Source: Clostridiales bacterium
GTDB taxonomy: Bacteria > Bacillota > Clostridia > Christensenellales > CAG-138
Direction: 5' to 3'
DNA length: 6,340 nucleotides
Assembly (NCBI GenBank): GCA_012511925.1
Contig: JAAZFD010000192.1
Coordinates: 1 to 6,340 of the forward strand
The stretch's first letter is position 1; each line of letters begins with the position of its first letter. Position numbers and translations under genes: made by a program. Positions 1 to 5,649 of the stretch are shown in pieces. Below the pieces are notes generated by a model. The model worked only from the letters and a program-made list of their open reading frames with translations. It was not told where the DNA came from and searched no databases.

Positions 1-1288
1 GAATAGTCTAAAGGTCGGCTACTATACGCTTGGTTGCAAGGTAAACCAATATGATACGGATTCAATGCGTTCTCTTATGGAAGCGAGTGGCTACACGACC
101 GTTGATTTCAATGAATTTTGCGATATTTACATAATTAACACTTGCACGGTAACGCATACAAGCGATAAAAAATCTCGTCAAATCATCAGCAGGGCGCATA
201 AGAAAAATCCCGATGCTATAATTGCGGTATGCGGTTGCTATGCTAAAATGTCAAAGGATGATGTTCAAGAATTAGCAGGTGTAAAAATAGTTTTAGGCAC
301 GAACGACAGAAAAAACATAGTTAAAATAATTGAAAACTGCCTTAACGAAAAATACGAGCAATCACAAGCAGATGATTCTTTTGAGGAAATAGCAGCAGTT
401 CATTCAGATAAAACGAGGGCGTACCTAAAAATTCAAGACGGTTGCAATAGCTTTTGCTCTTACTGCATTATTCCTTATGCAAGAGGGCGTATTCGAAGCA
501 GAAGCCTGCACAATGTATTTAGCGAAATAAAAAGGCTCGATAGCGAAGGCTTTCGTGAAATCGTGCTTACGGGAATTCACCTTTTGTCTTATGGTGCTGA
601 CTTTGAAACAAAAACCGATATTTGCGATGTTCTTTTTCAAGTTAATGATTTGGTAAATATTAAGCGAATTAGGCTTGGTTCACTTGACCCCGATTATATA
701 GACGATAGATTTATTTTCTGTGTTACTAACAATCCATTGGTTTGTAGACACTTTCACTTATCATTACAAAGCGGCTCGGATAGCGTTCTTAAACGCATGA
801 ACAGGAAATACACTTCACAAGCTTTCTATAATTGCGCGTTGAATTTAAGGCAAGCTATGCCGAACTGTGCACTAACTACCGATATTATTGCAGGCTTTCC
901 TGGCGAAACGATGGAGGAACACGAAGAAACGCTTGAGTTTGTAAAAAAGGTTGGTTTCTCTCGCATTCATGTATTTCCCTATTCGCAAAGAAAGGGAACG
1001 GTTGCGGCTAAGATGCCAAATCAAGTCCAAAAGGCTGAAAAAGAACGCAGGGCTGGCGAAATTATTGCACTATGCGATGAGCTACAGCTTCAGTTTCACA
1101 AAGACTTGATAGGCGAAACCGTTTCTGTGCTTTTTGAAGAGGTGGTAGGCGATTATATTCGTGGTTATACCGACACTTATGTTGATGTTCACGTAAGAAA
1201 CACAAAACTTGAGTTCTTAATAAACAATTTTGCGGATATAAAAGTAACAGAGGCTTGTTCAAAACACCTAATTGGTACTATAATATAG
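1..1288 (+). CDS. mtaB: tRNA (N6-threonylcarbamoyladenosine(37)) methylthiotransferase MtaB, 5' end at window edge
   Basis: Radical-SAM methylthiotransferase that converts t6A37 to ms2t6A37 in tRNAs reading ANN codons. The open frame runs in from the left edge: codons from position 2 read NSLKVGYYTLGCKVNQYDTD before the first ATG at 65. The TLGCKVNQ motif is the conserved family N-terminus, so 65 is not the start. Base 1 (g) could be the last base of an ATG, GTG or TTG start, which would give about 429 residues, normal for MtaB. N-terminal UPF0004 domain: cluster cysteines at nt 35-37, in CTVT (143-145) and in CGCYA (near 236). Radical-SAM core: CNSFCSYC, with the CX3CX2C cysteines at nt 443-466, then YARGRIRSR. 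Also visible are the SLQSGSDSVLKRMNRKYT and DIIAGFPGE motifs, and a C-terminal TRAM-like RNA-binding segment from about nt 1105. Ends TAG, 22 bp before hinT. MtaB rather than MiaB or RimO is based on the motif pattern and the hinT neighbour. Confidence 0.95.
   Translation, partial: NSLKVGYYTLGCKVNQYDTDSMRSLMEASGYTTVDFNEFCDIYIINTCTVTHTSDKKSRQIISRAHKKNPDAIIAVCGCYAKMSKDDVQELAGVKIVLGTNDRKNIVKIIENCLNEKYEQSQADDSFEEIAAVHSDKTRAYLKIQDGCNSFCSYCIIPYARGRIRSRSLHNVFSEIKRLDSEGFREIVLTGIHLLSYGADFETKTDICDVLFQVNDLVNIKRIRLGSLDPDYIDDRFIFCVTNNPLVCRHFHLSLQSGSDSVLKRMNRKYTSQAFYNCALNLRQAMPNCALTTDIIAGFPGETMEEHEETLEFVKKVGFSRIHVFPYSQRKGTVAAKMPNQVQKAEKERRAGEIIALCDELQLQFHKDLIGETVSVLFEEVVGDYIRGYTDTYVDVHVRNTKLEFLINNFADIKVTEACSKHLIGTII
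1255..1284 (+). promoter_or_regulatory. Candidate sigma-A promoter inside the 3' end of mtaB
   Basis: TTGTTC at 1255-1260 (4 of 6 match to TTGACA), an 18-bp spacer, then a perfect TATAAT at 1279-1284. Transcription would start near 1291, about 20 nt before the hinT ATG and just ahead of its strong Shine-Dalgarno. It could give hinT and the downstream genes expression independent of mtaB. The region is AT-rich coding sequence, so chance similarity is a real possibility. Confidence 0.35.
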
Positions 1289-1298
1289 AAAATATGGC

Positions 1299-1305
1299 AG
1301 GAGGT
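1299..1305 (+). promoter_or_regulatory. Strong ribosome binding site for hinT
   Basis: AGGAGGT, near-perfect anti-16S complementarity, 5 nt before the ATG at 1311. It is the strongest Shine-Dalgarno in the window. Since rnhA directly behind hinT has none, this site probably sets translation for both genes. Confidence 0.85.
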
Positions 1306-1310
1306 AAGGT

Positions 1311-1649
1311 ATGGATTGTATTTTTTGCAAAATAATTGAAGGGGAAATCCCATCAAAGGCTGTTTATAATGACGAATTGGTGTTCGCCTTTTATGATGTT
1401 TCGCCCAAAGCACCTGTTCACATTCTCATAGTACCTAAGAAGCATATTGTCAGTGTGAACGATTTTACGGTGGATGATAATGCCTTGCTCGCTCATATAT
1501 TTGACGTTGCAAAGCAGATTGCAAAGCGAAAGGGCATAAGCGAATCTGGCTATAGGCTTATTTTCAATACAGGAAAAGATGCAGGGCAAACTGTTTTTCA
1601 CGCACATTTGCACATTTTAGGTGGCGATACGCTCTGCGACTTGGGTTAA
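1311..1649 (+). CDS. hinT: HIT-family (HinT-like) purine nucleoside phosphoramidase / nucleotide hydrolase
   Basis: 112-residue cytoplasmic histidine-triad protein. Family members hydrolyse AMP-lysine or AMP-phosphoramidate type substrates and act on aminoacyl-adenylates. The triad HAHLHIL is at residues 97-103 (His97, His99, His101) within AGQTVFHAHLHILGG, preceded by the HinT-type GYRLIFNTGKD. The N-terminal CIFC pair (Cys3, Cys6) plus His45 in PKKHI resembles the structural zinc site of some bacterial HIT proteins; zinc binding is inferred. Length is normal for HinT, but the tail after LGG (DTLCDLG) lacks the WPPG ending found in many HinT proteins. Its position behind mtaB is common in Firmicutes. 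The ATG follows AGGAGGT at 5 nt. It ends in TAA directly against the rnhA ATG in the same frame. Confidence 0.93.
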   Translation: MDCIFCKIIEGEIPSKAVYNDELVFAFYDVSPKAPVHILIVPKKHIVSVNDFTVDDNALLAHIFDVAKQIAKRKGISESGYRLIFNTGKDAGQTVFHAHLHILGGDTLCDLG

Positions 1650-2108
1650 ATGAACAAAAGCATAAAGGAAGTTCAAATCTACTCAGATGGTGCATGCTCA
1701 GGTAACCCCGGACCTGGCGGTTGGGCGGCAATTTTGTTGTATGAAAATGCAAAAAAACAGATTTACGGTGCCGAAAAGGAAACCACAAATAACCGCATTG
1801 AGCTAATGGCGGCAATAAAAGGTCTGAATGCTTTGAAGCATTCTTGTAAAGTCGAGCTTTTTACCGATAGCGCATACCTGCACAACGCTTTTTCAAAGGG
1901 TTGGCTGGAATCTTGGCAACGAAGGAATTGGCTAAGGGCGGATAAAAAGCCAGTTATGAATCAAGATTTGTGGCAAGAGCTTTTAAGGCTTTCATCAATA
2001 CATGATATTACCTGGAGAAAAGTTAAAGGACATTCAGACAACAAATACAACAATGAATGCGATGTATTGGCGAGAAAAGCGATTACAGAGCTTGAAAAAC
2101 CAAGCTAA
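1650..2108 (+). CDS. rnhA: Ribonuclease HI
   Basis: Cleaves the RNA strand of RNA-DNA hybrids, removing R-loops and primer RNA. 152 residues, full length for bacterial RNase HI. All catalytic residues are visible: Asp13 in YSDGACSGNPGPGGW, Glu51 in NNRIELMAA, Asp73 in FTDSAY, His128 in KVKGHS and Asp138 in NECDVLAR, equivalent to E. coli D10, E48, D70, H124 and D134. The basic-protrusion stretch with GWLESWQRRNWLRADKKPV (about 84-102) is present, as in the E. coli type. The ATG abuts the hinT TAA with no usable Shine-Dalgarno (only GGG at 1643-1645), so expression probably depends on termination-reinitiation after hinT. No other plausible start lies upstream of the first beta strand. RNase HI is not a usual neighbour of def-fmt in the Firmicutes order I know. 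Confidence 0.96.
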   Translation: MNKSIKEVQIYSDGACSGNPGPGGWAAILLYENAKKQIYGAEKETTNNRIELMAAIKGLNALKHSCKVELFTDSAYLHNAFSKGWLESWQRRNWLRADKKPVMNQDLWQELLRLSSIHDITWRKVKGHSDNKYNNECDVLARKAITELEKPS

Positions 2109-2151
2109 GGTTTGATAATCGAGCTTGATATTGTTCAAATAGACAATCAAG
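2089..2151 (+). promoter_or_regulatory. Alternative short hairpins across the rnhA stop and the def leader
   Basis: Four complementary blocks are visible: (1) AGCTTG 2089-2094, (2) CAAGCT 2101-2106, (3) AGCTTGAT 2122-2129 and (4) ATCAAG 2146-2151. Blocks 1:2 form a 6-bp stem with a 6-nt loop. Blocks 2:3 form a competing 6-bp stem. Blocks 3:4 form CTTGAT/ATCAAG, extended inward by TGTT/GACA after a 2-nt bulge, and the 3' arm runs into the def Shine-Dalgarno. The pairings are mutually exclusive. No poly-U follows, so this is not a classic terminator. A regulatory role is inference; short stems in AT-rich DNA can arise by chance. Confidence 0.25.
2112..2140 (+). promoter_or_regulatory. Weak candidate promoter in the rnhA-def gap
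   Basis: TTGATA at 2112-2117 (5 of 6 match to the -35 consensus), a 17-bp spacer, then TCAAAT at 2135-2140 (4 of 6 match to TATAAT, but lacking the important second-position A). The start would fall near 2147, giving a leader of only about 14 nt. The 52-bp gap (2109-2160) is the longest in the window and the only natural place for a new promoter. Confidence 0.2.
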
Positions 2152-2155
2152 GTGG
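2149..2155 (+). promoter_or_regulatory. Ribosome binding site that fixes the def start
   Basis: AAGGTGG lies 5 nt before the ATG at 2161. An in-frame GTG at 2152 falls inside this Shine-Dalgarno and has none of its own upstream, so ATG 2161 is the preferred start. Confidence 0.7.
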
Positions 2156-2160
2156 GAATT

Positions 2161-2637
2161 ATGGCAATAAGACAGATATTTACTGATGACGCTCCTTTTT
2201 TATCAAAGGTTGCAAAACCAGTTGAAAAATTCGATGATAAGTTACGCCAGCTTCTCGACGATATGGCAGACACTATGTACAATGCTCAGGGAGTTGGTTT
2301 AGCCGCACCTCAAGTTGGTATTTTGCGCCGAATTGCCGTTATCGATGTAGGCGATGGCATTGTGGAGCTAATTAACCCAAAGATTCTTTCTTGCTCTGGT
2401 ACTGTTGGAGCCATAGAGGGCTGCTTATCCTATCCTGGGCAGAGCGGCTATGTTGAGCGACCACAAAGAATAATTGTTCAGGCGTTCGACCGACATGGCG
2501 TAATGAAGGTATACGATGCGCATAATTTATTTGCACGTGCAGTTGCTCACGAAACCGACCACTTAGACGGAAAAGTATTTTTGAGCTTAGTAACCGAACC
2601 TCCAGAAGGCTTCCAGCAGTACGAGGCTGAAGAATGA
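2161..2637 (+). CDS. def: Peptide deformylase
   Basis: Metalloenzyme that removes the formyl group from N-terminal formyl-Met as peptides leave the ribosome. From ATG 2161 the protein has 158 residues, typical length. The three family motifs are intact and in order: GVGLAAPQ (44-51, with Gln51), EGCLS (86-90, metal ligand Cys88) and HETDH (130-134, ligands His130 and His134, catalytic Glu131). The remaining signature VIDVGDG...ELINPKI is also typical. An in-frame GTG at 2152 would add MGI but lies inside the Shine-Dalgarno. The stop overlaps the fmt start as ATGA, the usual def-fmt pairing: Fmt adds the formyl group that Def later removes. Substitutions such as FLSKVAKPV for the common VLRKVAKPV look neutral. 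Confidence 0.97.
   Translation: MAIRQIFTDDAPFLSKVAKPVEKFDDKLRQLLDDMADTMYNAQGVGLAAPQVGILRRIAVIDVGDGIVELINPKILSCSGTVGAIEGCLSYPGQSGYVERPQRIIVQAFDRHGVMKVYDAHNLFARAVAHETDHLDGKVFLSLVTEPPEGFQQYEAEE
2623..2626 (+). promoter_or_regulatory. Modest ribosome binding site for fmt
   Basis: GAGG within the last codons of def, 7 nt before the ATG at 2634. Together with the ATGA overlap it suggests coupled translation of def and fmt. Confidence 0.5.
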
Positions 2638-3563
2638 GAATAGCGTTTTTAGGAACTCCAGATTTTGCACTTCCCTCACTAAGAATGCTTTGTGAAAGCT
2701 CTCAAGAGCTTTTTGTGGTGTCGCAACCCGATAAAGCGCAGGGGAGGGGGCATAGGTTCTGTTCGCCATCCGTAATTTGTTGTGCGAGGGATAAAGGGAT
2801 AAACACCCTTCAAACCGATTGCATAAGCAAGGGCGAGGCGTTTCAAAAGCTACAAGACTTTCAGCCCGATTTAATGATAACCGCAGCTTTCGGTCAAATA
2901 CTTACGCAGGAGGTATTAGACATTCCAAAACTCGGTTGTATTAATGTTCATGCAAGCCTTTTGCCGAAATACAGGGGGGCATCTCCAATTCAAACCGCAA
3001 TTATAAATGGTGAAACGGTTACAGGAATTACAACTATGATGACGGATATAGGGCTTGATACAGGCGATATTTTGCTTCAAAAAGTAATCGAGATACATCC
3101 TAATGAAACCGCAGGAGAGCTTACTGAACGCTTAGCAGTATTGGGCAGCGAGGTTTTAAAAGACACCATAACAGCTCTTGAAAATGGCACTTTAAAACGA
3201 ATACCTCAAGACCATTCTAAGGCTACAAAATGCCGTACTATTAGCAAAAGCAAGGCGAAAATTGATTTTTCAAAGTCTGCAAAACAACTACATGACTTTG
3301 TTAGAGGAATGAACCCCTCTCCTTGCGCATTCGCTTTTCTTAATGAAAATACGGTGAAAATATTTAAAACTATACCTCATTCAGAAATGAAATCGGGCGA
3401 ACGACCGGGAACTGCAATAATAGCAAGTCCCAAGCAGGGTTTATTCGTTTCAACAGGCGAAGGTGTTTTAGAAATTGTAGAAATGCAATATCCCAATAGC
3501 AGATGTATGGAAGCAAAGTGCGTACTAAATAGCAAGCGTTTATTAGGAGAGGTTTTTAGTTGA
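2634..3563 (+). CDS. fmt: Methionyl-tRNA formyltransferase
   Basis: Transfers the formyl group of 10-formyl-THF to initiator Met-tRNA(fMet). 309 residues, normal length. N-terminal Rossmann-like domain starting MRIAFLGTPDFALPSL, then QPDKAQGRGH. The folate-binding and catalytic core has Asn104 and His106 in INVHASLLPKYRGASPIQ (E. coli N106 and H108) and Asp142 in MMTDIGLDTGDIL (E. coli D144). The C-terminal OB-fold, tRNA-binding domain begins around residue 205; it has KIDFSKSAKQLHDFVRGMNPSP, and the usual KED triplet before KIDF is replaced by SKA. Its start overlaps def and its stop TGA overlaps the rsmB TTG. In many clostridia a zinc peptidase gene sits between fmt and rsmB; here there is none. 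Confidence 0.97.
   Translation: MRIAFLGTPDFALPSLRMLCESSQELFVVSQPDKAQGRGHRFCSPSVICCARDKGINTLQTDCISKGEAFQKLQDFQPDLMITAAFGQILTQEVLDIPKLGCINVHASLLPKYRGASPIQTAIINGETVTGITTMMTDIGLDTGDILLQKVIEIHPNETAGELTERLAVLGSEVLKDTITALENGTLKRIPQDHSKATKCRTISKSKAKIDFSKSAKQLHDFVRGMNPSPCAFAFLNENTVKIFKTIPHSEMKSGERPGTAIIASPKQGLFVSTGEGVLEIVEMQYPNSRCMEAKCVLNSKRLLGEVFS
2694..2713 (+). other. Terminator-like hairpin early in fmt coding sequence
   Basis: AAAGCTC (2695-2701), loop TCAA, GAGCTTT (2706-2712), with an additional G-U closing pair at 2694/2713. The 3' arm ends in a run of five T (2710-2714 minus the last base, G at 2714). It lies about 60 nt into fmt, in the codons for ESSQELF. The stem is short and the U run brief, so at most a weak pause or attenuation site; it may be only a codon coincidence. 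Confidence 0.2.
3545..3552 (+). promoter_or_regulatory. Ribosome binding site supporting the TTG start of rsmB
   Basis: AGGAGAGG lies 7 nt before TTG 3560. It is a strong site and makes the non-ATG start credible; the next in-frame ATG is about 66 codons on, inside the NusB-like domain. Confidence 0.75.
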
Positions 3564-4894
3564 ACACTAATGTTTTAGCACTAAATATACTCACAAAAAT
3601 TGTTGATGAGGGTGCGTATGCAAATCTTGCGTTAAAAGATGCGTTAAGCGAGTTAGATAACAATGCATTAGGCAACGATATTCTAAAATATAAACGAGAA
3701 ATAACTGCAATTATCTACACTACGCTTGAAAATATTAGCTATATTGACTATATTATTATGCACTATTCAAAGGGTAGACTGCACAAAAAGATAAAAAACA
3801 TACTAAGATTAGGGGTTTCAAAGCTACTTTACATGAATACGCCTGCTTATGCTGTATGCAATGAATGTGTAAACCTTGCTACCATCGCTGGTAAATCTCA
3901 ACTAAAAGGCTTTGTTAATGGCGTTTTGCGTAGCATTTCAAGAGATATAGAGAAAAACTTTTTACCCGAACTACCTAGTAATGAAATTGAGCGACTATGC
4001 ATAACACACAGTTACCCCGAATGGGTGGTTAAGGAGTATATCGAGCGTTTTGGAATTGATTCCGCTAAGGCTTTGCTTTCAAAAAAGCTAACCCATACTT
4101 GCATACGACCACAATATCCCTTTACAGCTAAGGAACTTGAAGGCTATTTAGAAGCGAAAGAAATCGAGTTTGAGCGTGGGCATATTGTTTCAGATATATT
4201 TAAGTTGGGAAAAGGCATTAACTTTGCCGACAACGAGCTTTTCAAAAGTGGCAAAGTTGCCATCCAAAGCGAAAGTGCCGCATTTGTTTGTCAATTGTGC
4301 AATGTTAAGCCTAATATGAATGTGCTTGATGCCTGTGCTGCTCCTGGGGGAAAAACCGCCTATCTTTCCGCACTTATGATGAACACAGGGCATATAACAG
4401 CCTTAGAAATCCATGAGCATAGGGTAGAGCTTATGAAAAGTACTTTTACGCGTTTGAATGTGCCGAATGCGAAAGTAATTCAAGCGGATGCGTCAAAAGA
4501 TGTAGCGGATTTTCATAAGCAGTTTGATATTGTGCTAACCGATGTTCCGTGCTCTGGCTTGGGAGTATTAAGCAAACCCGATATAAAGTTTCAACGAACC
4601 GAAGATGAGGTCGTTTCATTAACAAAACTGCAATATGAAATTCTTTCTGCTTGTTCGAATTATGTTACTGACGGTGGAACGCTTGTGTATTCAACCTGTA
4701 CGCTTTCAAAGCGTGAAAACGAGGATATCGTCTATAAATTCTTAGAAAACCACGGCGATTTTTCCCCATGTGATTCTGAATCAGAGCAAAATGCGTTAAC
4801 CCAAAGAATTAAAGACGGAATGCTAACAATATTACCTCACTTAGATAATGCAGACGGCTTTTTCATAACTAAGATGAAACGGAAAACACCATGA
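3560..4894 (+). CDS. rsmB: 16S rRNA (cytosine(967)-C5)-methyltransferase RsmB
   Basis: SAM-dependent enzyme that makes m5C967 in 16S rRNA (E. coli numbering). 444 residues, normal length. The N-terminal NusB-like RNA-binding domain (about 1-135) starts ALNILTKIVDEGAYANLALKDAL, the expected family N-terminus, which supports the TTG start. A linker leads to the Rossmann methyltransferase domain (about 230-440). SAM-binding motif I is DACAAPGGKTAYLS (257-270). Motif IV is DVPCSGLGVLSKPDIKF with Cys331, and motif VI is VYSTCTLSKRENE with Cys380; these are the two cysteines of the m5C mechanism. The end, LDNADGFFITKMKR, is family-typical. Its TTG overlaps the fmt TGA (TTGA), and its stop overlaps the rlmN ATG (ATGA). 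RsmB rather than RsmF or NSUN-like is supported by the NusB-like domain and the fmt neighbour. Confidence 0.96.
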   Translation: MNTNVLALNILTKIVDEGAYANLALKDALSELDNNALGNDILKYKREITAIIYTTLENISYIDYIIMHYSKGRLHKKIKNILRLGVSKLLYMNTPAYAVCNECVNLATIAGKSQLKGFVNGVLRSISRDIEKNFLPELPSNEIERLCITHSYPEWVVKEYIERFGIDSAKALLSKKLTHTCIRPQYPFTAKELEGYLEAKEIEFERGHIVSDIFKLGKGINFADNELFKSGKVAIQSESAAFVCQLCNVKPNMNVLDACAAPGGKTAYLSALMMNTGHITALEIHEHRVELMKSTFTRLNVPNAKVIQADASKDVADFHKQFDIVLTDVPCSGLGVLSKPDIKFQRTEDEVVSLTKLQYEILSACSNYVTDGGTLVYSTCTLSKRENEDIVYKFLENHGDFSPCDSESEQNALTQRIKDGMLTILPHLDNADGFFITKMKRKTP

Positions 4895-5634
4895 AAGACA
4901 AAACATTAACCTCATATTCGATAGAAGATGCAAAGGCACTTATGCAAACGCTTTCTCAACCTGCGTTTAGAGGTGAACAGTTATTTAGTTGGCTTCACAA
5001 GGGTGCAACAGTTGACGAAATGACAAACCTTTCAAAGGAATTGCGTGAAAAGCTAAAGGAAGTTCCCTTTGGTGGAGTTGAGATAGCAAAAAGGCTTGTA
5101 TCCCAAAAAGATGGAACGATAAAGTATTTATTTAAGTTAGAGGACGGAAATATCGTTGAGGGCGTATTGGTGCACTACAACTATGGCAATACGATATGTA
5201 TATCTACACAGGTTGGTTGTAATATGGGTTGTGCTTTTTGCGCTTCAACATTAGAGGGATGTGTTAGGAACCTTACTGCAGGAGAAATGCTTTACGAGAT
5301 ATTGGCAGTTGAGCGTGAAACTCCAAAAAGCGAGAACGCTGCAAGGGCGATAACTAACGTTGTTATGATGGGAAGCGGAGAACCGCTCGATAACTACGAA
5401 AACACAATTACTTTTCTAAAACTCGTGAGCCATCCCAAAGGTATAAACATTAGCCCACGCAATATTTCATTATCCACCTGCGGAATACCGAGTAAAATAA
5501 TCCGCTTGATTGAAGAAGCTCCACATGTTACACTTTCTATATCATTGCATGCACCTTTTGATGGGTTGCGCTCTGAACTTATGCCTATAAATCGAGTGTA
5601 TCCTATAGCAGATGTTTTGTCAGCAGCAAAATAA
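4891..5634 (+). CDS. rlmN: RlmN N-terminal fragment as translated to the TAA
   Basis: If the stop is real and obeyed, the product is 247 residues. It keeps the accessory domain, the CX3CX2C iron-sulfur site (Cys110, Cys114, Cys117), Cys103, the GSGEPLDNY SAM-binding motif and the STCGIP and SISLHAP strands. It ends in LSAAK, within the radical-SAM barrel. It lacks the last strands of the barrel and Cys337, which accepts the methyl group from SAM, so methyl transfer should be impossible. It could still bind SAM or be misfolded and degraded. Codon use and motif conservation match the rest of the operon. Confidence 0.7.
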   Translation: MKDKTLTSYSIEDAKALMQTLSQPAFRGEQLFSWLHKGATVDEMTNLSKELREKLKEVPFGGVEIAKRLVSQKDGTIKYLFKLEDGNIVEGVLVHYNYGNTICISTQVGCNMGCAFCASTLEGCVRNLTAGEMLYEILAVERETPKSENAARAITNVVMMGSGEPLDNYENTITFLKLVSHPKGINISPRNISLSTCGIPSKIIRLIEEAPHVTLSISLHAPFDGLRSELMPINRVYPIADVLSAAK

Positions 5635-5649
5635 TATGCTGATAAAACA
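5613..5649 (+). other. 13-bp hairpin with the rlmN in-frame TAA in its loop
   Basis: The left arm TGTTTTGTCAGCA (5613-5625) pairs with TGCTGATAAAACA (5637-5649): 12 Watson-Crick pairs and one G-U (5619/5643). The loop is 11 nt (5626-5636), GCAAAATAATA, with TAA at 5632-5634. It is the longest inverted repeat I found in the window. No U tract follows, so it is not an intrinsic terminator. Function unknown. Confidence 0.6.

Noticed and set aside
65..67. ATG 65 as the mtaB start
   Set aside because: It would remove the conserved TLGCKVNQ motif and the first cluster cysteine, which are encoded in frame just upstream.
1826..1843. Near-palindrome GAATGCT-TTGA-AGCATTC inside rnhA
   Set aside because: A 7-bp stem in the middle of a coding region, with no U tract and no nearby start or stop; probably a codon coincidence.
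2152..2154. GTG 2152 as the def start
   Set aside because: It lies within the AAGGTGG Shine-Dalgarno that serves ATG 2161 and has no Shine-Dalgarno of its own.
1890..5030. Repeated occurrence of TTTCAAAG in several genes as a possible DNA motif
   Set aside because: Copies fall in differing frames or in Ser-Lys codons at irregular spacing, without extended flanking similarity; consistent with AT-rich codon use.
5374..5387. Small hairpin AGCGG-AGAA-CCGCT in rlmN
   Set aside because: Only 5 bp and located in the codons for the conserved GSGEPL motif, so the protein sequence explains it.
5632..5634. Reassignment of TAA to an amino acid in this organism
   Set aside because: TAA ends hinT and rnhA at exactly the expected protein lengths; reading through the rnhA TAA would only run on into def in the wrong frame. 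No other gene has an internal TAA. TAG and TGA are also used only as stops.
4891..5634. GSGEP instead of GMGEP in RlmN as an inactivating change
   Set aside because: To my knowledge the GSGEPLDNY form occurs in functional clostridial RlmN proteins, so it is a lineage variant and not damage.
5629..5646. Ribosome bypassing from AAA 5629 to the in-frame AAA 5644
   Set aside because: It would delete about five codons from a segment whose length with the TAA counted as one codon already fits the RlmN family. The short AAA match is expected in AT-rich DNA.
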